Counted from the stretch's first letter, positions 11,921-25,015 are shown. The stretch: 64,000 nt of DNA from Polyodon spathula (GCF_017654505.1 NC_054538.1:53865786-53929785); one strand, 5' to 3'. Numbers and translations are program-made. The notes: generated from the letters alone by a model not told the origin.

Positions 11921-12180
11921 AGAGAGAGAGTAACAGAGTAAGAGAGAGAAAGGCACCGTGATAGCTGTGCTTGGGTGCTGTTTTTTATTGACTAGTTTGA
12001 AGAGTTCTGTGTGTAGCGTTTTGTTCAAACTATGATTTTGTTCCAGTGTTTTGTTTGTTTTGTGTAATTAAAAGTGCGCCAAGGCACCGAACTGCAGTAC
12101 TGTCTGTGGGTGTTAGCTATTTCTGCCTCTGGCCAGCCTTGACCTCCGAGGTCCTTGATCCACCTCCATGATGTTATTTA

Positions 12181-12185
12181 TGGTA

Positions 12186-12252
<67 letters not shown>

Positions 12253-12265
12253 AGATAGAAAATTA
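12181..12265. repeat. (TA)n microsatellite
   Basis: An almost pure TA repeat at about 12197-12247 with imperfect flanks. It directly abuts the 244-bp repeat unit at 12268. Confidence 0.9.
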
Positions 12266-12267
12266 TA

Positions 12268-12511
12268 ATATAAAATAATAATAATAATAAAAATAAACTG
12301 ATCACTCCTGTGCTGTTAAGGTGTGAAATTAAGTCTGTATTTATACTACTTAAATGTAGTTTACAACAAAAGCAAGCTGTTCGACCCCTTGATTATACTT
12401 GAAATGCAGGCTACAAACTTGAGGACCGTATAGAATGACAACCCTGAACTATAAGCGTAGCGAATAGCAATTACAGTTAATTGAGGAGTAATTAAAATCT
12501 TTCAGGTGAAA
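12268..12511 (-). repeat. Dispersed 244-bp repeat, copy 1
   Basis: Nearly identical to 25041-25287 in the same orientation, from an AAT-rich run and ATAAACTGATCACTCCTGTG to CTTTCAGGTGAAACCG. The minus-strand 3' end is a simple ATT/TA tail, so I infer a short retroposon (LINE or SINE end) inserted on the minus strand. I cannot name the family. Confidence 0.8.
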
Positions 12512-13260
12512 CCGCGATAGGGACTTACTTAAAAAGCTGACTTGGCCTATGGCACTATTGTGATAAAAAAAACAAGTTTAAGGAAGTTAAACAGAATATT
12601 AGTTAATAAACACAATAAGAATTGTTAAACAACTAATCAACAAGATATTTTTATTTTAAGATAACAAATTACTGTGATGATAACTGCGACAGTATCGTAC
12701 TTTTAAAAAATGTGACTACAACATAGCAAAACCAGGATGACTACAATTTTATCTAAAATGAAGGCTGAAAACTGGAACAATCACAGTTTTCCTGGGTCCT
12801 GTGGTAACCCTACTCCTGCTGTGGTTTGTTTAATCATTGACTCAGTGAGTAACTAGTATCATCAGATATTATGATTATTATATACAAATCTACACCATTA
12901 ACTGTAAATTCATTACTGGTGTATAGATACATTCAAGAAAGGAGTTAACAAATGGCTTTATAATGTTTTTAGATTTTTTACCACGTACTTAAAGGAAGTG
13001 TTAAATCTAACACATTTAGCACCCTCAGTTACAAAGTATGCTAATTGATATTTGCATGTCTTTCTTTAGCATCTGGGGGGAAAAAATAGCACAGTGCTAA
13101 ACAGGTATATAAATCTCATGCAAGTGCGAAATATATTTAGCAGAGGGTTACAATGTTATGAATCAGGTGCAAATTATCTTTAGCATATATTTTTTTTTTT
13201 TAACTGCAGGCCAAAAAATCAGCCAAATGCTGTTTTTAAGTAGAACCATGTTTATATATA

Positions 13261-14803
13261 CAGTGCCTTGCAAAAGTATTCTGACCCCTGACCAATTTCG
13301 CTCTGTTTGATTTTTTTTTTTAAAACACTGACACTAAAAATCAATTATGGTAAGGTGACATTGGTTTTATGTTGGGAAATATTTTTAAGAAAAATAAAAA
13401 ACTTTGAAATATCTTGCTTTTATAAGTATTCAACCCCTCTGCTGTGGAAGCTCACAGTTTGCACCGATGAAAGAAATTGCCCTAACGAGGACACAATTAC
13501 CTTACCATTGGCCTCCACCTGTGAACCATTAAAGTTGCTGTCACATTTTCTGGATAAAAACCCCACTGTTGAAGGATCATTGGTAAGGCTGTAAATCTGA
13601 AGGAAAATGAAGACCAAACAGCATTCTACAGAAGTTAGAGATAAAGTAATCAAATGCATAGATTAGGGAAAGGGTACAAAATAATATCCAAGTGTTTGGA
13701 TATCCCAGTGAGCACAGTTGGATCGATAATCAGAAAGTGGAAGCTGCATCACACCACCCAGGCACTGCCAAGAAAAGGCCGTCCCTCAAAACTCAGCACT
13801 CAAACAAGAAGGAGACTTGTGAGAGGAGCCACACAGAGGCCAACAATCACTTTGAAGGAGTTAGAGTTCAGTGGCTGGGAGTGGAGTAATGGTGCACCAG
13901 TCAACCATATCAAGAGTTCTGCATAACACTGGCCTGTATGGGAGGGTGACAAGAAAGAAGCCGTTACTCAAAAAGTACCATCTGAAAGCATGTCTGGAGT
14001 TTGCCAGAAAGCATGAGAGTGACCCAGCTGCGATGTGGGAAAAGGTTTTGTGGTCAAATGAGACCAAGATAGAGCTGTTTGGCCAAAACTCAAAGCACTA
14101 TATGTGGTGCAAACCTAACACTGCCCATGCCTCAAGACACACCATCCCTACAGTGAAGTATGGTGGTGGCAGCATCATGCTGTGGGGATGCTTCTCATCA
14201 GCAGGGACTGGGCATCTTGTTACAATTGAAGGAAGAATGGATGCAAAATACAGGTAAATACTGCAAGAGAATCTGCTTCAGTCCGCTAAAAAACTGAAGC
14301 TTGAGAGGAAATTCACCTTTCAGCAGGACAATGATCCCAAGCACAAGGCCAAAGCAACATTGGAGTGGCTCAAGAACAAAAAGGTGAATGTCCTATAGTG
14401 GCCCAGTCAAAGTCCTGATCTCAATCCCATTGAGAACCTGTGGCACTATTTGAAAATTGCGGTCCAGAAGCGTCGTCCAACCAACCTGAACAACCTGGAG
14501 CAAATCTGCCATGAAGAATTGGCCAAAATCGCTCCGACACTGTGTGCAAAGCTGGTACATACTTACCCCAAAAGACTTAAAGCTGTTATTGCAGTGAAAG
14601 GTGGCTCTACCAAATATTAATGTGTGGGGGTTGAATACTTATGCAAGCAAGATATTTCAGTTTTTTTTTTATTTTTCTTAAAAATATTTCCCAACATAAA
14701 ACGAATGTCACCTTATAATAATTGATTTTGAGTTTAAGTGTTGTATGCATCCAGCCCCTAGTGTCTGAATTACCCTGTGAACAAACCCTTATCTGGAGCA
14801 CTG
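13261..14803 (+). mobile_element. Tc1-like transposon, nearly full length
   Basis: Starts CAGTGCCTTGCAAAAG at 13261 after TATATA and ends GGAGCACTG at 14803. Subterminal inverted sequence of roughly 200 bp (for example AAATATTTTTAAGAAAAATA near 13377 and its reverse complement near 14670) matches the long-repeat Tc1 type. It is the same family as 23403-25015, in opposite orientation. The right outer 60 bp differ from the left, so one end has been altered. Confidence 0.88.
13607..14620 (+). pseudogene. Tc1 transposase pseudogene
   Basis: Starts MKTKQHSTEVRDKVI at 13607 and ends KGGSTKY-stop at 14618-14620, about the usual 340 codons. The DNA-binding half (KGYKIISKCLDIP, STVGSIIRKWK, ALPRKGRPSKL) is followed by a frameshift at about 13862-13872, then MVHQSTISR, the catalytic block [38 protein letters not shown] and [11 protein letters not shown]. 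The first catalytic Asp (family WSDET) is Asn here. In-frame stops also occur (after QMH-equivalent at about 13660, in DAKYR-stop at 14251, and before WPSQSPD at 14396). It is dead on at least four counts. Confidence 0.88.
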
Positions 14804-14879
14804 CATAGGATCATTTAAAATGCTTTAAAACAAAGTGAGTTCTTCTACCTGTTAACTTAAATTATTTTCAACCAGTTGA

Positions 14880-17800
14880 GCCTTACCAAAATAAACATGT
14901 TATTTAAATAAATAAATAAATAAAAAGTTACTGCCATTTGTAGTGCTAAATATAATGTTAACTCATTTAAATATTATAGATATTGAAATTTTAATAACTG
15001 CAAAATTTAAACGGTTCAATAATCGAAAATTGTAATTTTGATATCATATCAACCCCAGAGCTGATATTGACAGTATTCAGCTGTGAGCAGTGGTATGAAG
15101 CAGCTCTGTGAGAACTCAATTCTAACCTGAATGCGTCTGTTATTCGGTGCTGGGACTCTTTCAAACAGATTTCGTTAAATTGTGAGGTGGTTTTATGATT
15201 CCATTGATGTCAATTGCCTTGTTGAAACCCAGACCTCCAGAAGCACGAAAGGCAAGTAAATTACCCATGAGCCCCTTATTGATTTATTTTTTAAACATAA
15301 ATATCCTGAAAAATACAATGAATAAAACAAATCAGGCAGTGAGTAATTCAAGTAATGTTTGTAAAACTGCCTTTGTTGATCTGAAATCAGTTTACCAGAA
15401 GGGTTAAAAAGCCAGCAGCCAAAAGGGTTTCAGAATTATTCATGTCCCTACTACTGCCAACAGCTGATAGAAATCCGAATGGCTTGAGTTTTACATTAAA
15501 CGAAATCTTCTGATCGCGCCTCCCAGAGATTCTGGCATTGTCAGAACTTGTAGAGGAGAAGAAATGTGTACAAGGCATTCTCATCTAAAATATTGACTGT
15601 GTTGCATTCTAGCACAGTGTCAAAAAGTGTTTTATTTCCACGAACAGCTTATCTGACTTAAGAATCCCAGTGAGATTGTGTTGCATGTAATGAAGATACA
15701 AGTGGCCCTGTGTTACCTTTACAGTAAAATGTCTGTTTTCACCAGGATTAATGCAGATGAGATTAGCTTGAACACAGTTAGAGTTGGGGCCTAATCACCT
15801 ATTGCCTTCATCAATACAATCCATTACAGGTATGTTTAAAAAATATACTGTCTCCATATAAAAGTTGATGCTATCTTTTCATACAAATGTTTTTTACTGT
15901 TAACCCAACCCTAGCCAATTCTTTACAATGTTTCTGTGGTAATGGCAGCAAAGAGTGCCTACTATGGTATGAACCATTAATAGAATAGTATCAAAGGAGA
16001 AACATTTTTATTATTTGGCATAGCAGCGATAGTATGAACAAAGTGTTTTTTATTTGATGTATTGTCCAGGAATATTACTTATGCTTTAATGTAACTACAA
16101 ATTCTAAATTAATTGCCTTATAGAGGAAAAAACAACCGTTGACATAATAGCACATTGACGCCTGGCAATATGTTGAATTCTGAAAGTAATCTTAATTGAT
16201 AAAGGTGAGAAATCTCTAATTCTATCCAGGATTTCTTTTTTTTGCACTTTGAAAAGTGGCAGAATTCACCAGTTATTCTGCTTGAGGCCACTCAGCGTTT
16301 ATCCTTAGCTACTACAATGTCTTTAGTCTAATATTGGTTTTATTGTTGTCTCAGCATACTTAAAATTATACAAAAAAAAAAAAAAATAGTAGTAACACTT
16401 AGCACAACTCTATTTTATTTTAAGCCTTATATACTTTAATATGCTCAAAAACTCCATCTGGATTTCTACAAGTTAATGAAACTGATTTTAAAGCTTATTG
16501 CACACATTTGTATTGACATTTTATATTGGTATATTATCCATTCTTGAATGTATATTATCCATTCTTGAATGAAGGAACTATAGAGACAAATAAAAGGCAA
16601 ATTGTTAAAATTGTATATTTTAGCAACAGAACGTCGAACTACTCATAATAGGAACAAATCAACAAAGGTTAAACAGGGTTAAGATTAAAAAATAAATGTC
16701 AGGCTACTTGCCCTATATGGAGGCTATAAGCATGTGGTGCCTTGGTGTTCCTGTACTGTTGCAGCTCAGGTAAACAGCCGCTGACATCTCAGTAACTCAA
16801 GACAGCAAGCACTGTTTGAGAGCTGAAAGGATCCATTTTACCTCTCCTGAAAGAAGTTTCTTAATATAATGTTTGTTTTCATAGCGACATTCATAAACCA
16901 CGTGCGTAGCATAGCAAGGTCATGCAGACGGAGGGTGGTCGGATTGGTAAATATAGCTATGAAGCTAACGCTGATGGGTTCAAGGAGGATAGACGAGTGT
17001 CGTGTGCTGGAATTGCTTGGCATTCTGACAGTGGCAGCAGAAAGGGCAGAGCTGTCTCCTTGTAATTATAAAGGCAATCCATAACCATGTTTGTAAACAA
17101 CTATGAATGGTCACTTGATCCCCGGGGCTGCTGCAGCTTTATAAGCTGTGTGAACCCTGACAGTAATTTTGTGCCAACTGAAATTTGGTTAATTTATTTA
17201 GTTTTTATTAATTGTTGGAAAAAAATGACCTAACCGAGTAGTGTAAAAAATATATAAAAAAACAATTAAGTATATCACTGTTAAATGTGTTGTTGAGGTT
17301 TAATACAGTACAGTATGTCCTTTTTATTAGTTCCCTTAATGTTTTGTGAAGTTTAGATTCATTCAGGGTGTATTCCCAATATTTATTTTTGTGTATATTT
17401 TTGAGTTTCTTCTTTTATAAACACAGTGGTTACCCAGGAGGTGCCTTTCACTGATTTGTCTTAACAGTAACAATACAATGCATTAATGTGCTTTGTTTTG
17501 GCCACCAATGCAACATCTTCCTGGGTCACCGTAGAAGGCATAAAATGGAAGGCTGACTCTCAAAATGTCCGCCCATTTACCCAGAAGATCTGTTTAAAAT
17601 GTGTATTTCAGGTGAACTTCAAGCCAATATTTTTTTTTGGCTCTCAGCTTTAACCACAAGCCACATTGTCTCCCATTAGGCTGTTTTTGTCCTGACTGTA
17701 TAAAGCAGGTCATTTTGGTCAACTGCTAACTTCACTATAAAATGGGTGAGGGCTTTAAAGGTTAAACACAATAATATCTTATCACTCTCTACACAACTAT

Positions 17801-18770
17801 TGATAGAGTGAATGAATGCTATGTACAGAATGTATTCACAGACAGGTATAGTAATCTGTTATCTATAACAAGTTATGACATTCCAGTCGAAGGCTGTAGG
17901 AGGCTTTTTGTACACAAGATACCTCAAGAGCCTATTCTGGTAAAAACACTGAACATTAAAAAGTGAATTGCTTCTGGAATATGTTGACTAAAAATATGTT
18001 GAGTGCAGTAAAACCCAAGACAATAAATTAGATGTTTTTCATTTTGTTTTTTCTTCTTGCGCAAATAATTTTTCACAGCCGGCAAATCTGAGAATGTCTG
18101 AACTCTGTCTGTCGCTCAGTTTTGTCAAATGTATCAGCAGAGCACAGAGATTAATGGCACATAGCACATACACTGCTATTAGAATAATACAAGAAAGGGT
18201 AGCTCAGTGCTTTACCTACTTTCTTTGGCGTTGGAGAGGCTTTCTGCATTATGCTCTTTTATTTGAAACTTTCTACCCCAGGATATGTCCTTGAGAAGCA
18301 GAATCTCATTTTCAAGGACATCTAAAAGATGATGGAACATAAATACGTGGCAGCATTCACATATTGTACAGTCATATTTCAACAAAAGAAAAATTACCTT
18401 TCCAATGTATTTCTGCACACATAATGTATCAGCATGCCTTTTTACAGTATTTCTCTGTCAAGATTGAGTGTGGGTATCAAAAATTAACCCATTTTGGTCA
18501 AGTTACTTTTATAAAGCTGCTGCCACCACTTTGTCAAAGTCACCTATCTGAGAAACCATGTTTGCAGGGTTATATAAGCCCTCTCCCATATGTTGATGAC
18601 CTCAAAATGGCTTTATGTTTCTGCTGTATAGAGACATTACACTTTGAATCTTAATGTTTAGTACACAACTATATTCCTTGATTTTCTTTGGTAAGTTTCA
18701 TTGTCCAGTAAATATTAACCTTTTCACTGCCACATTGTTTTAACCTCCGGACATAGCAGTGATGTATAGC
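14880..18770. other. Quiet intronic block
   Basis: About 3.9 kb with an ATAA microsatellite (about 14905-14922), poly-A runs and small open frames, none with protein-like conservation. I see no gene or bounded repeat. Confidence 0.5.
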
Positions 18771-18778
18771 TCATGTTG

Positions 18779-18785
18779 TATATAT

Positions 18786-18841
<56 letters not shown>
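18779..18841. repeat. (TA)n microsatellite
   Basis: About 60 bp of near-perfect TA repeat, directly adjoining the 3' side of a minus-strand SINE fragment. Confidence 0.9.
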
Positions 18842-18843
<2 letters not shown>

Positions 18844-18968
18844 TGATGGTGCGCTGTGAACCGTGGATTGCCCTGCCGACCTAAGCCCTCCCTACCCGGG
18901 AGGCAATGACATAGCCTGGAGCATCCTGTACTCCATGCGGAGCGCCTTTACTGGATGCGCCACAAATT
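18842..18968 (-). mobile_element. tRNA-derived SINE fragment, minus strand
   Basis: The minus strand reads GGCGCATCCAGTAAAGGCG, then CATGGAGTACAGGATGC, the same head as the SINE at 21968 (GGGCGCATCCTGTAAAGGCG). Only the 5' third is present and it ends in the TA microsatellite. Confidence 0.7.
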
Positions 18969-19349
18969 AACATATTTTTAAGTGTTATGTACTTTTTATC
19001 ATTTGGTTTTTACACAGCAGTTTCAGTATACTAATATCATATCCATCAAAGTCACATGACTGAATTCTGGGTTGTTATATATGACCAATTGCTGGTTTAC
19101 TCTACAATCCCAAAAAATATAATTGAAGAGAAAATGTTGTCCGCTCCAGTATGACAATTTTAAACTACTGTTGTGTGAGTTTTAACTTCCCTGATATGGA
19201 GTACTTGCCCATAATGGGCTAAGGCATTTCTAAACTCCAAAGCTAATTAAGATTCTTAGGGGTCATTGTGTTTCAGAGGACATAGGCCATATCATAAGCT
19301 GTTTAAATCTTGACTACAACGACTGAATTCCTAGTTCCTGTTAGTGTTG

Positions 19350-19720
19350 CCGGATCCCTCTTATGACAGGATAGCGCTGTGGGCCCAAGATGGTATTAGC
19401 AAGCAGGCGACTCAGTCAAGAAGCTGCAGTGAAGCACTGTTGCGCACATTTATTACACCAATACAAAGCACAGGAACAAATAAACTGGGGCCATAATATC
19501 AGGTTTAAAAAAACTTAAAAATAAAATAAAATAAAATAATTGCTATACCCAAACACTGCTGTCAGCTGGGCATTTGCCTTCACTGAAGAGTAACAGACAA
19601 AATACAGTTACACTCATCTAACCCTAACCCTAACCCTCTCCCCACACAAAGGATTTCTCTTCCCTTTTCTACTGGTGGTCACTCTCCAATTAGAACTCAA
19701 TTGCCTAATTGGAGAATGTC
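19350..19720 (-). mobile_element. Possible LTR-derived sequence
   Basis: A higher-GC block with TTTATTACACC and AACAAATAAACTGGGG resembling the R-region poly-A-signal context of the other LTRs here. Boundaries are unclear and no pair exists. It contains three telomere-like CCCTAA units at 19618-19637. Low confidence. Confidence 0.25.
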
Positions 19721-19781
19721 CATGCCTATAATTCTTATTGCAAACAATAGTTGTACTTATTTTTCTGGTTTATGTGTGTGC

Positions 19782-19807
19782 GGGGGGGGGGGGGGGGGGG
19801 GGGGGGG
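19782..19807 (+). repeat. Poly-G tract (26 G)
   Basis: Twenty-six consecutive G after TGTGTGTGC. It is the longest homopolymer G run in the window. Confidence 0.9.
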
Positions 19808-19809
19808 AT

Positions 19810-21950
19810 ACTTAAATAGTGCTTTCTGTAAAGAAACTGAACAAATAAAGAGTTGATAAACGATTAACTTGACAAAGTAATGAAAAACTTTCTTGCCATA
19901 ACTAAAATCGGATTTCCAATGATGACATAAATAATGATTTTGTGTGTGTGCATGCCTGTGTTAGTTTGTTAGTGTTTTTCTACAAGACATTTTCAGATAA
20001 AAATTAATTTCCTTCCGATACTCTCCTTAGTTGCCAGGGGTGTGCCAAGTATCTGTGACGAGTATGGCATTTTTGTAAATGGAATACATGTCGTAGTTGT
20101 ATATTCCATATATGACCGTATTTCCCCATTTCTACCTGCGTGGTATTGTGAGGTACTAAAATGTGAAAATTCATTAATAAAATAAAATGCTGCCATATGT
20201 GAAAATCAATTTTACAGTCAACGCTGGCAGCTTTTTTTTTGCAATTGTAGGTCGTACTTGGTTTAATTAGGCTCAGTGTTGTAACTTTGGTTTCTAAAGT
20301 ATGTAGTAATAACATTTGTACATGCTGTTACAAACGGAACGATACTACTGATGAAAAACTGATCAATGCTCATTTTATTTTGGGTTCAAAAGTAAATTCA
20401 GCTCTTAGCAGGACATCAGTTACAGATAAAAAAATGATGCTTTTGAGAATTCAGTTTCACTGTTTACATGCTTTTTACACCTTAATGTAACTGCCTGGTT
20501 TATAGTGTTAATAATAAAAGAAAACAGGAAAACCTGGCATTAATAAAATTACTGTACCATTAAAAGCTGATGTTTTTATTTATTTATTTATTTTCTCTCT
20601 CTCGCCGACCCAGAGTTTGTGTGCATGCTTACTCGGGTTAACACGCACGTTGCAAAAAATAAAAATAAAAAAAGGTTTGTGCTTTTTCGATTGCTATTTG
20701 GTTAATTGCTGGCTAAAGCCAGAATAAAAAATCACTGACCTACTGTATTTTCAAATGCAAAATGAACAGGATTGTATAATAGTTTACAAGTGTACAAGTA
20801 CTGTACCGCTAGTATAAATGCATATTTACATTAATATTATAAGAAGGACGTTGCAGATCATTTCAGATTCTTTCTAGACTAACCATCTCCTGTATGCTTA
20901 CAAAAAGGTGTGTTTTGCGGGGTATTTATGCTTGTAAGCACTTTTTATACAGCTTGCTATATGGATTTTAGTTCAATAACTCCTCCCATTTGGACGAGTG
21001 TGAGCAATCAATTGACTCAACACAGACAAAATGCACGATTTGCTTTAAGTCCTCAGTGCTTCCTGCTGTTTTGTTTTAATGCATTTTGTGCTCTCTTTTG
21101 CCACTTGGTGGCAGGACTAATGAAGTGCAGCTGATTTAATGCAGTCAGAAAAACAGGTTTGCAAAGCTGCATCATTTTTACATTATCACACTGCAACTGT
21201 ATCGCTGTTTTTAGCTACCATTGTATAAAAATGTTGTTTATAGGGCCCAATAGGACTTTTTACTCTCAAGTAATGTTACAACACTGTTAACTTTATATGT
21301 GCCAGAAATGCTTTTGTAGCCCTGTCTACTTCTAGAGGTAAGAAATATACCTTTGGATACATTTGGACTTGAAAATGTCTGTTTTCAGCAAGCATTTTCT
21401 GGTCACTTTCAGGGTTTTAACTGCACTTCTGGTTTTAGCACCACCCACTTATGAATACCCGTACAAGTTTGACAGATCCTATTTTGAGATTAATAAGCTC
21501 CCACAAGCTGCAGACATGCCGTGACCATATTCGCTGCCTCAGCATGGGGATTGTGGCTCATTATAAGGACACATGTAGGCCCACTGGGCTACCTTGTGAA
21601 AATATAATTAAAACCACTAAATATCAGCCTTGTTGTTTTGTTAAGCTAAAACATTGCACAGGCCTGCAGCCAGTAGTGGCATGATGTGATTTCTATCCAG
21701 TGCTCCAAATGTCAAAATATAGAAATTAAATTAATCAAAACAGCTGGAGCAACCACAACAGCCTAATTGCTTTGAGTGCTGTTTAAAAGTTACAGTCCTA
21801 CTTCCAGGATAAGTAGGACTGGTCCTAAGGCTTTTATACTGTAGAGCCTAGACAATGAAGGCTTACTCCTATCAAATCTGTTTTGTCAAAACATTGGGGT
21901 CTATTCAATTGATCTAAATGGTGGCGTATGAACTTTTGTTGTTTTAAATC
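19810..21950. other. Quiet intronic block
   Basis: No gene, RNA or bounded repeat recognised. It includes a short TATT microsatellite at 20577-20594. Confidence 0.5.
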
Positions 21951-21954
21951 TTTA

Positions 21955-22456
21955 AAAGGAGGGGGCTGGGCGCATCCTGTAAAGGCGTGCCATGTGGAGT
22001 GCAGGATGCACCCTATAGCCTGGACGTTGCCGGTTCGAGTCCAGGCTATTCCACTGCCGACCATGGACGGGAGTTCCCAGGGGACCGTGCACAATTGGCT
22101 GAGCACTTACGTCCTCGGCTCACCGCGCACCAGCGACCCCTGTTGTCTGGCCTCCCGCCTGCGGGCTTTCCTGTAAACTGCCCAGAGCTGTGTTGTCCCC
22201 TGTGCTGTAGCTCTGAGGTGGCTGCATGGTGGGCCTGCAGTGTGAAAGAAGCAGTTGACTGACGGCACATGCTTCGGAGGACAGCCTGTGTTCGCCTTTG
22301 GCGCTCCTGAGTCAGCGAGGGGGTGGTAGCAGTGAGCTGAGCCTAAAATTAATTGGCAATTCCAAATTGGGAGAAAAAATGATTTAAAAAGAAAAAACAA
22401 CAATTGGAGACTAGTAAATAAAACTACTACTAAATAAAAAAAAAAAGAAGGGGGCT
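21955..22456 (+). mobile_element. Full-length tRNA-derived SINE with target duplication
   Basis: A plus-strand SINE. The head includes GGGCGCATCCTGTAAAGGCG and a clear pol III B box, GGTTCGAGTCC, at 22032-22042. A GC-rich body and a tail with AATTGGCAATTCCAAATTGG precede an A-rich 3' end. The flanks AAAGGAGGGGGCT (21955-21967) and AAAGAAGGGGGCT (22444-22456) are a 13-bp target-site duplication with one mismatch, showing retroposition. The small ORFs inside it are coincidental. Confidence 0.85.
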
Positions 22457-22459
22457 TTA

Positions 22460-23330
22460 TGAAAACCAACACAGTATGTGTGTGAGTCTCAATTGTATTT
22501 TTGCATTTAAAAGTATGTTAAAAGGTTTAAAAGGTCATATAAACAGTGATGGGATTTAGATTTGCCTCTGTTTAGATCAGTTGCACAGACCCCATTGCAT
22601 TAAGTATTTTACCGCAAAGCAAAGTTTTGTATATACATTTTGAGGAAGAACAACGCTGAACGTGACAGTGTTAGATTAGGGTTACTTTCTTCAACAGTTA
22701 AAATGTAAGAATAAACACAGTAAACATTAACATTAACTACATTGAAAGTTGAAGCAGAAAACCCTTCAAGATAGCTCTTTTTAATTGCTGTGATGTTTTG
22801 TGGATAAGACTTCATGCTGACTGCATGACTACATATGGAAAATACTCTGAATAAAATATGTATATAAAAACAATTAGAATTGCTTTGTACACGTCTATAT
22901 CTTATATTTGATTTTTTAACATGTTTAATAACTACTTGACTTTCATATTACTTAACAAAGTATATGTGTGTTGTGAATGATGTGTACAGTTGGCTAAACA
23001 ACTTCAACCTTCTCCATGTTCAGACTGAAAATCTGGAACCCCACTGTGATTATTAATAATACATATAAATATGTAATACATATTTTAATTCATAATTTTG
23101 ATTAAAATATTTTACAAAGAAGATATAGGCTTACATGGAATTTGTCTTTCAGAAACAGTTGCAGAAAATAATTTTGTCTCAAAGACGGTTCTAAAGCAAC
23201 AGTATGATAAAACACAAAAGCTCATTAAACTTACTGTCAGAGGATTGAGATATTCTGGCGCAGTGTGAATTAAGGAAACAAGAATGATTTTATGATTGCT
23301 ATTTCTTTCCTTTAAATGTTGGTGTGTGTG
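22460..23330. other. Quiet intronic block
   Basis: AT-rich sequence with no coding or repeat signal recognised. Confidence 0.5.
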
Positions 23331-23332
23331 TC

Positions 23333-23346
23333 TATATATATATATA

Positions 23347-23400
<54 letters not shown>
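23333..23400. repeat. (TA)n microsatellite
   Basis: A TA repeat into which the following Tc1 element has inserted. The right flank (25016-25040) is again TG/TA repeat. Confidence 0.9.
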
Positions 23401-23402
<2 letters not shown>

Positions 23403-23404
<2 letters not shown>

Positions 23405-25015
23405 GTGCCTTGCAAAAGTATTCAGACCCCTGACCAATTCTCTCATATTACTGAATTACAAATAGTACATTGAAATTTCGTTCTGTTCGATATTTTTTTT
23501 TTTTAAAACACTTAAACTCAAAATCAGTTATTATAAGGAGACATTTGTTTTATGTTGGGAAATATTTTTAAGAAAAATAAAAAAGACTGAAATATCTTGC
23601 TTGCATAAGTATTTCGACCCCCACACATTAATATTTGGTAGAGCCACCTTTCGCTGCAATAACAGCTTTAAGTCTTTTGGGGTAAGTATGTACCAGCTTT
23701 GCACAAAGTGTCGGAGTGATTTTGGACCATTCTTCTTGGCAGATTTGCTCCAGGTTGTTCAGGTTGGTTGGACGACGCTTGTGGACCGCAATTTTCAAAT
23801 AGTGCCACAGATTCTCAATGGGATTGAGATCAGGACTTTGACTGGGCCACTGTAGGACATTCACTTTTTTGTTCTTGAGCCACTCCAATGTTGCTTTGGC
23901 CTTGTGCTTGGGATCATTGTCCTGCTGAAAGGTGAATTTCCTCCCAAGCTTCAGTTTTTTAGCAGACTGAAGCAGATTCTCTTGCAGTATTTTGCTCCAT
24001 CCATTCTTCCTTCAATTGTAACAAGATGCCCAGTCCCTGCTGATGAGAAGCATCCCCACAGCATGATGCTGCCACCACCATACTTCACTGTAGGGATGGT
24101 GTGTCTTGAGGCATGGGCAGTGTTAGGTTTGCGCCACACATAGCGCTTTGAGTTTTGGCCAAAAAGCTCTATCTTGGTCTCATCTGACCACAAAACCTTT
24201 TCCCACATCACAGCTGGGTCACTCTCATGCTTTCTGGCAAACTCCAGACGTGCTTTCAGATGGTACTTTTTGAGTAACGGCTTCTTTCTTGCCACCCTCC
24301 CATACAGGCCAGTGTTATGCAGAGCTCTTGATATGGTTGACTGGTGCACCATTACTCCACTCCCAGCCACTGAACTCTAGCTCCTTCAAAGTGATTGTTG
24401 GCCTCTGTGTGGCTTCTCTCACAAGTCTCCTTCTTGTTTGAGCGCTGAGTTTTGAGGGACGGCCTTTTCTTGGCAGTGCCTGGGTGGTGTGATGCAGCTT
24501 CCACTTTCTGATTATCGATCCAACTGTGCTCGCTGGGATATCCAAACACTTGGATATTATTTTGTACCCTTTCCCTAATCTATGCATTTGTATTACTTTA
24601 TCTCTAACTTCTGTAGAATGCTGTTTGGTCTTCATTTTCCTTCAGATTTACAGCCTTACCAATGATCCTTCAACAGTGGGGTTTTTATCCAGAAAATGTG
24701 ACAGCAACTTTAATGGTTCACAGGTGGAGGCCAATGGTAAGGTAATTGTGTCCTCGTTAGGGCAATTTCTTTCATCAGTGCAAACTGTGAGCTTCCACAG
24801 CAGAGGGGTTGAATACTTATGCAAGCAAGATATTTCAGTTTTTTATTTTTCTTAAAAATATTTCCCAACATAAAACCAATGTCACCTTACAATAATTGAT
24901 TCTGAGTTTCAGTGTTTAAAAATAAAATATCAGACAAAACGAAATTTCAATGTTCCATTTGTAATTCAGTAACATGAGAGAATTGGTCAGGGGTATGAAT
25001 ACTTTTGCAATCCTG
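23403..25015 (-). mobile_element. Tc1-like transposon, full length with long inverted repeats
   Basis: The outer ends CAGTGCCTTGCAAAAGTATT (23403) and the reverse complement ending CAATCCTG (25015) are inverted repeats extending inward over about 230 bp, including AGACCCCTGACCAATTCTCT and its partner near 24980. Length is about 1.61 kb, typical for Tc1. Insertion lies inside a TA microsatellite. It is the same family as the copy at 13261-14803. Confidence 0.92.
23628..24635 (-). pseudogene. Tc1 transposase pseudogene, best-preserved copy
   Basis: The minus-strand start MKTKQHSTEVRDKVIQMHRL is at 24635 and KGGSTKY-stop at 23628. All catalytic blocks are readable: [11 protein letters not shown] keeps the first Asp, QQDNDPKH the second Asp and [11 protein letters not shown] the third acidic residue. 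Two lesions break it. One is a frameshift between KELE and the MVHQSTISR segment at about 24370, at the same place as in the 13.6-kb copy. The other is a small deletion around 23985 that shifts the frame after GRMDGAKY. Its N-terminal helix-turn-helix region is intact. Confidence 0.9.

Noticed and set aside
12181..12265. AT-rich tract as an origin or regulatory element
   Set aside because: A plain TA microsatellite.
19618..19637. Telomere-like CCCTAA units
   Set aside because: Only about three units; too short to claim an interstitial telomere.
22107..22472. 121-codon minus-strand open frame
   Set aside because: It lies across the SINE at 21955-22456; the openness comes from the GC-rich SINE body and the T-rich complement of its tail.
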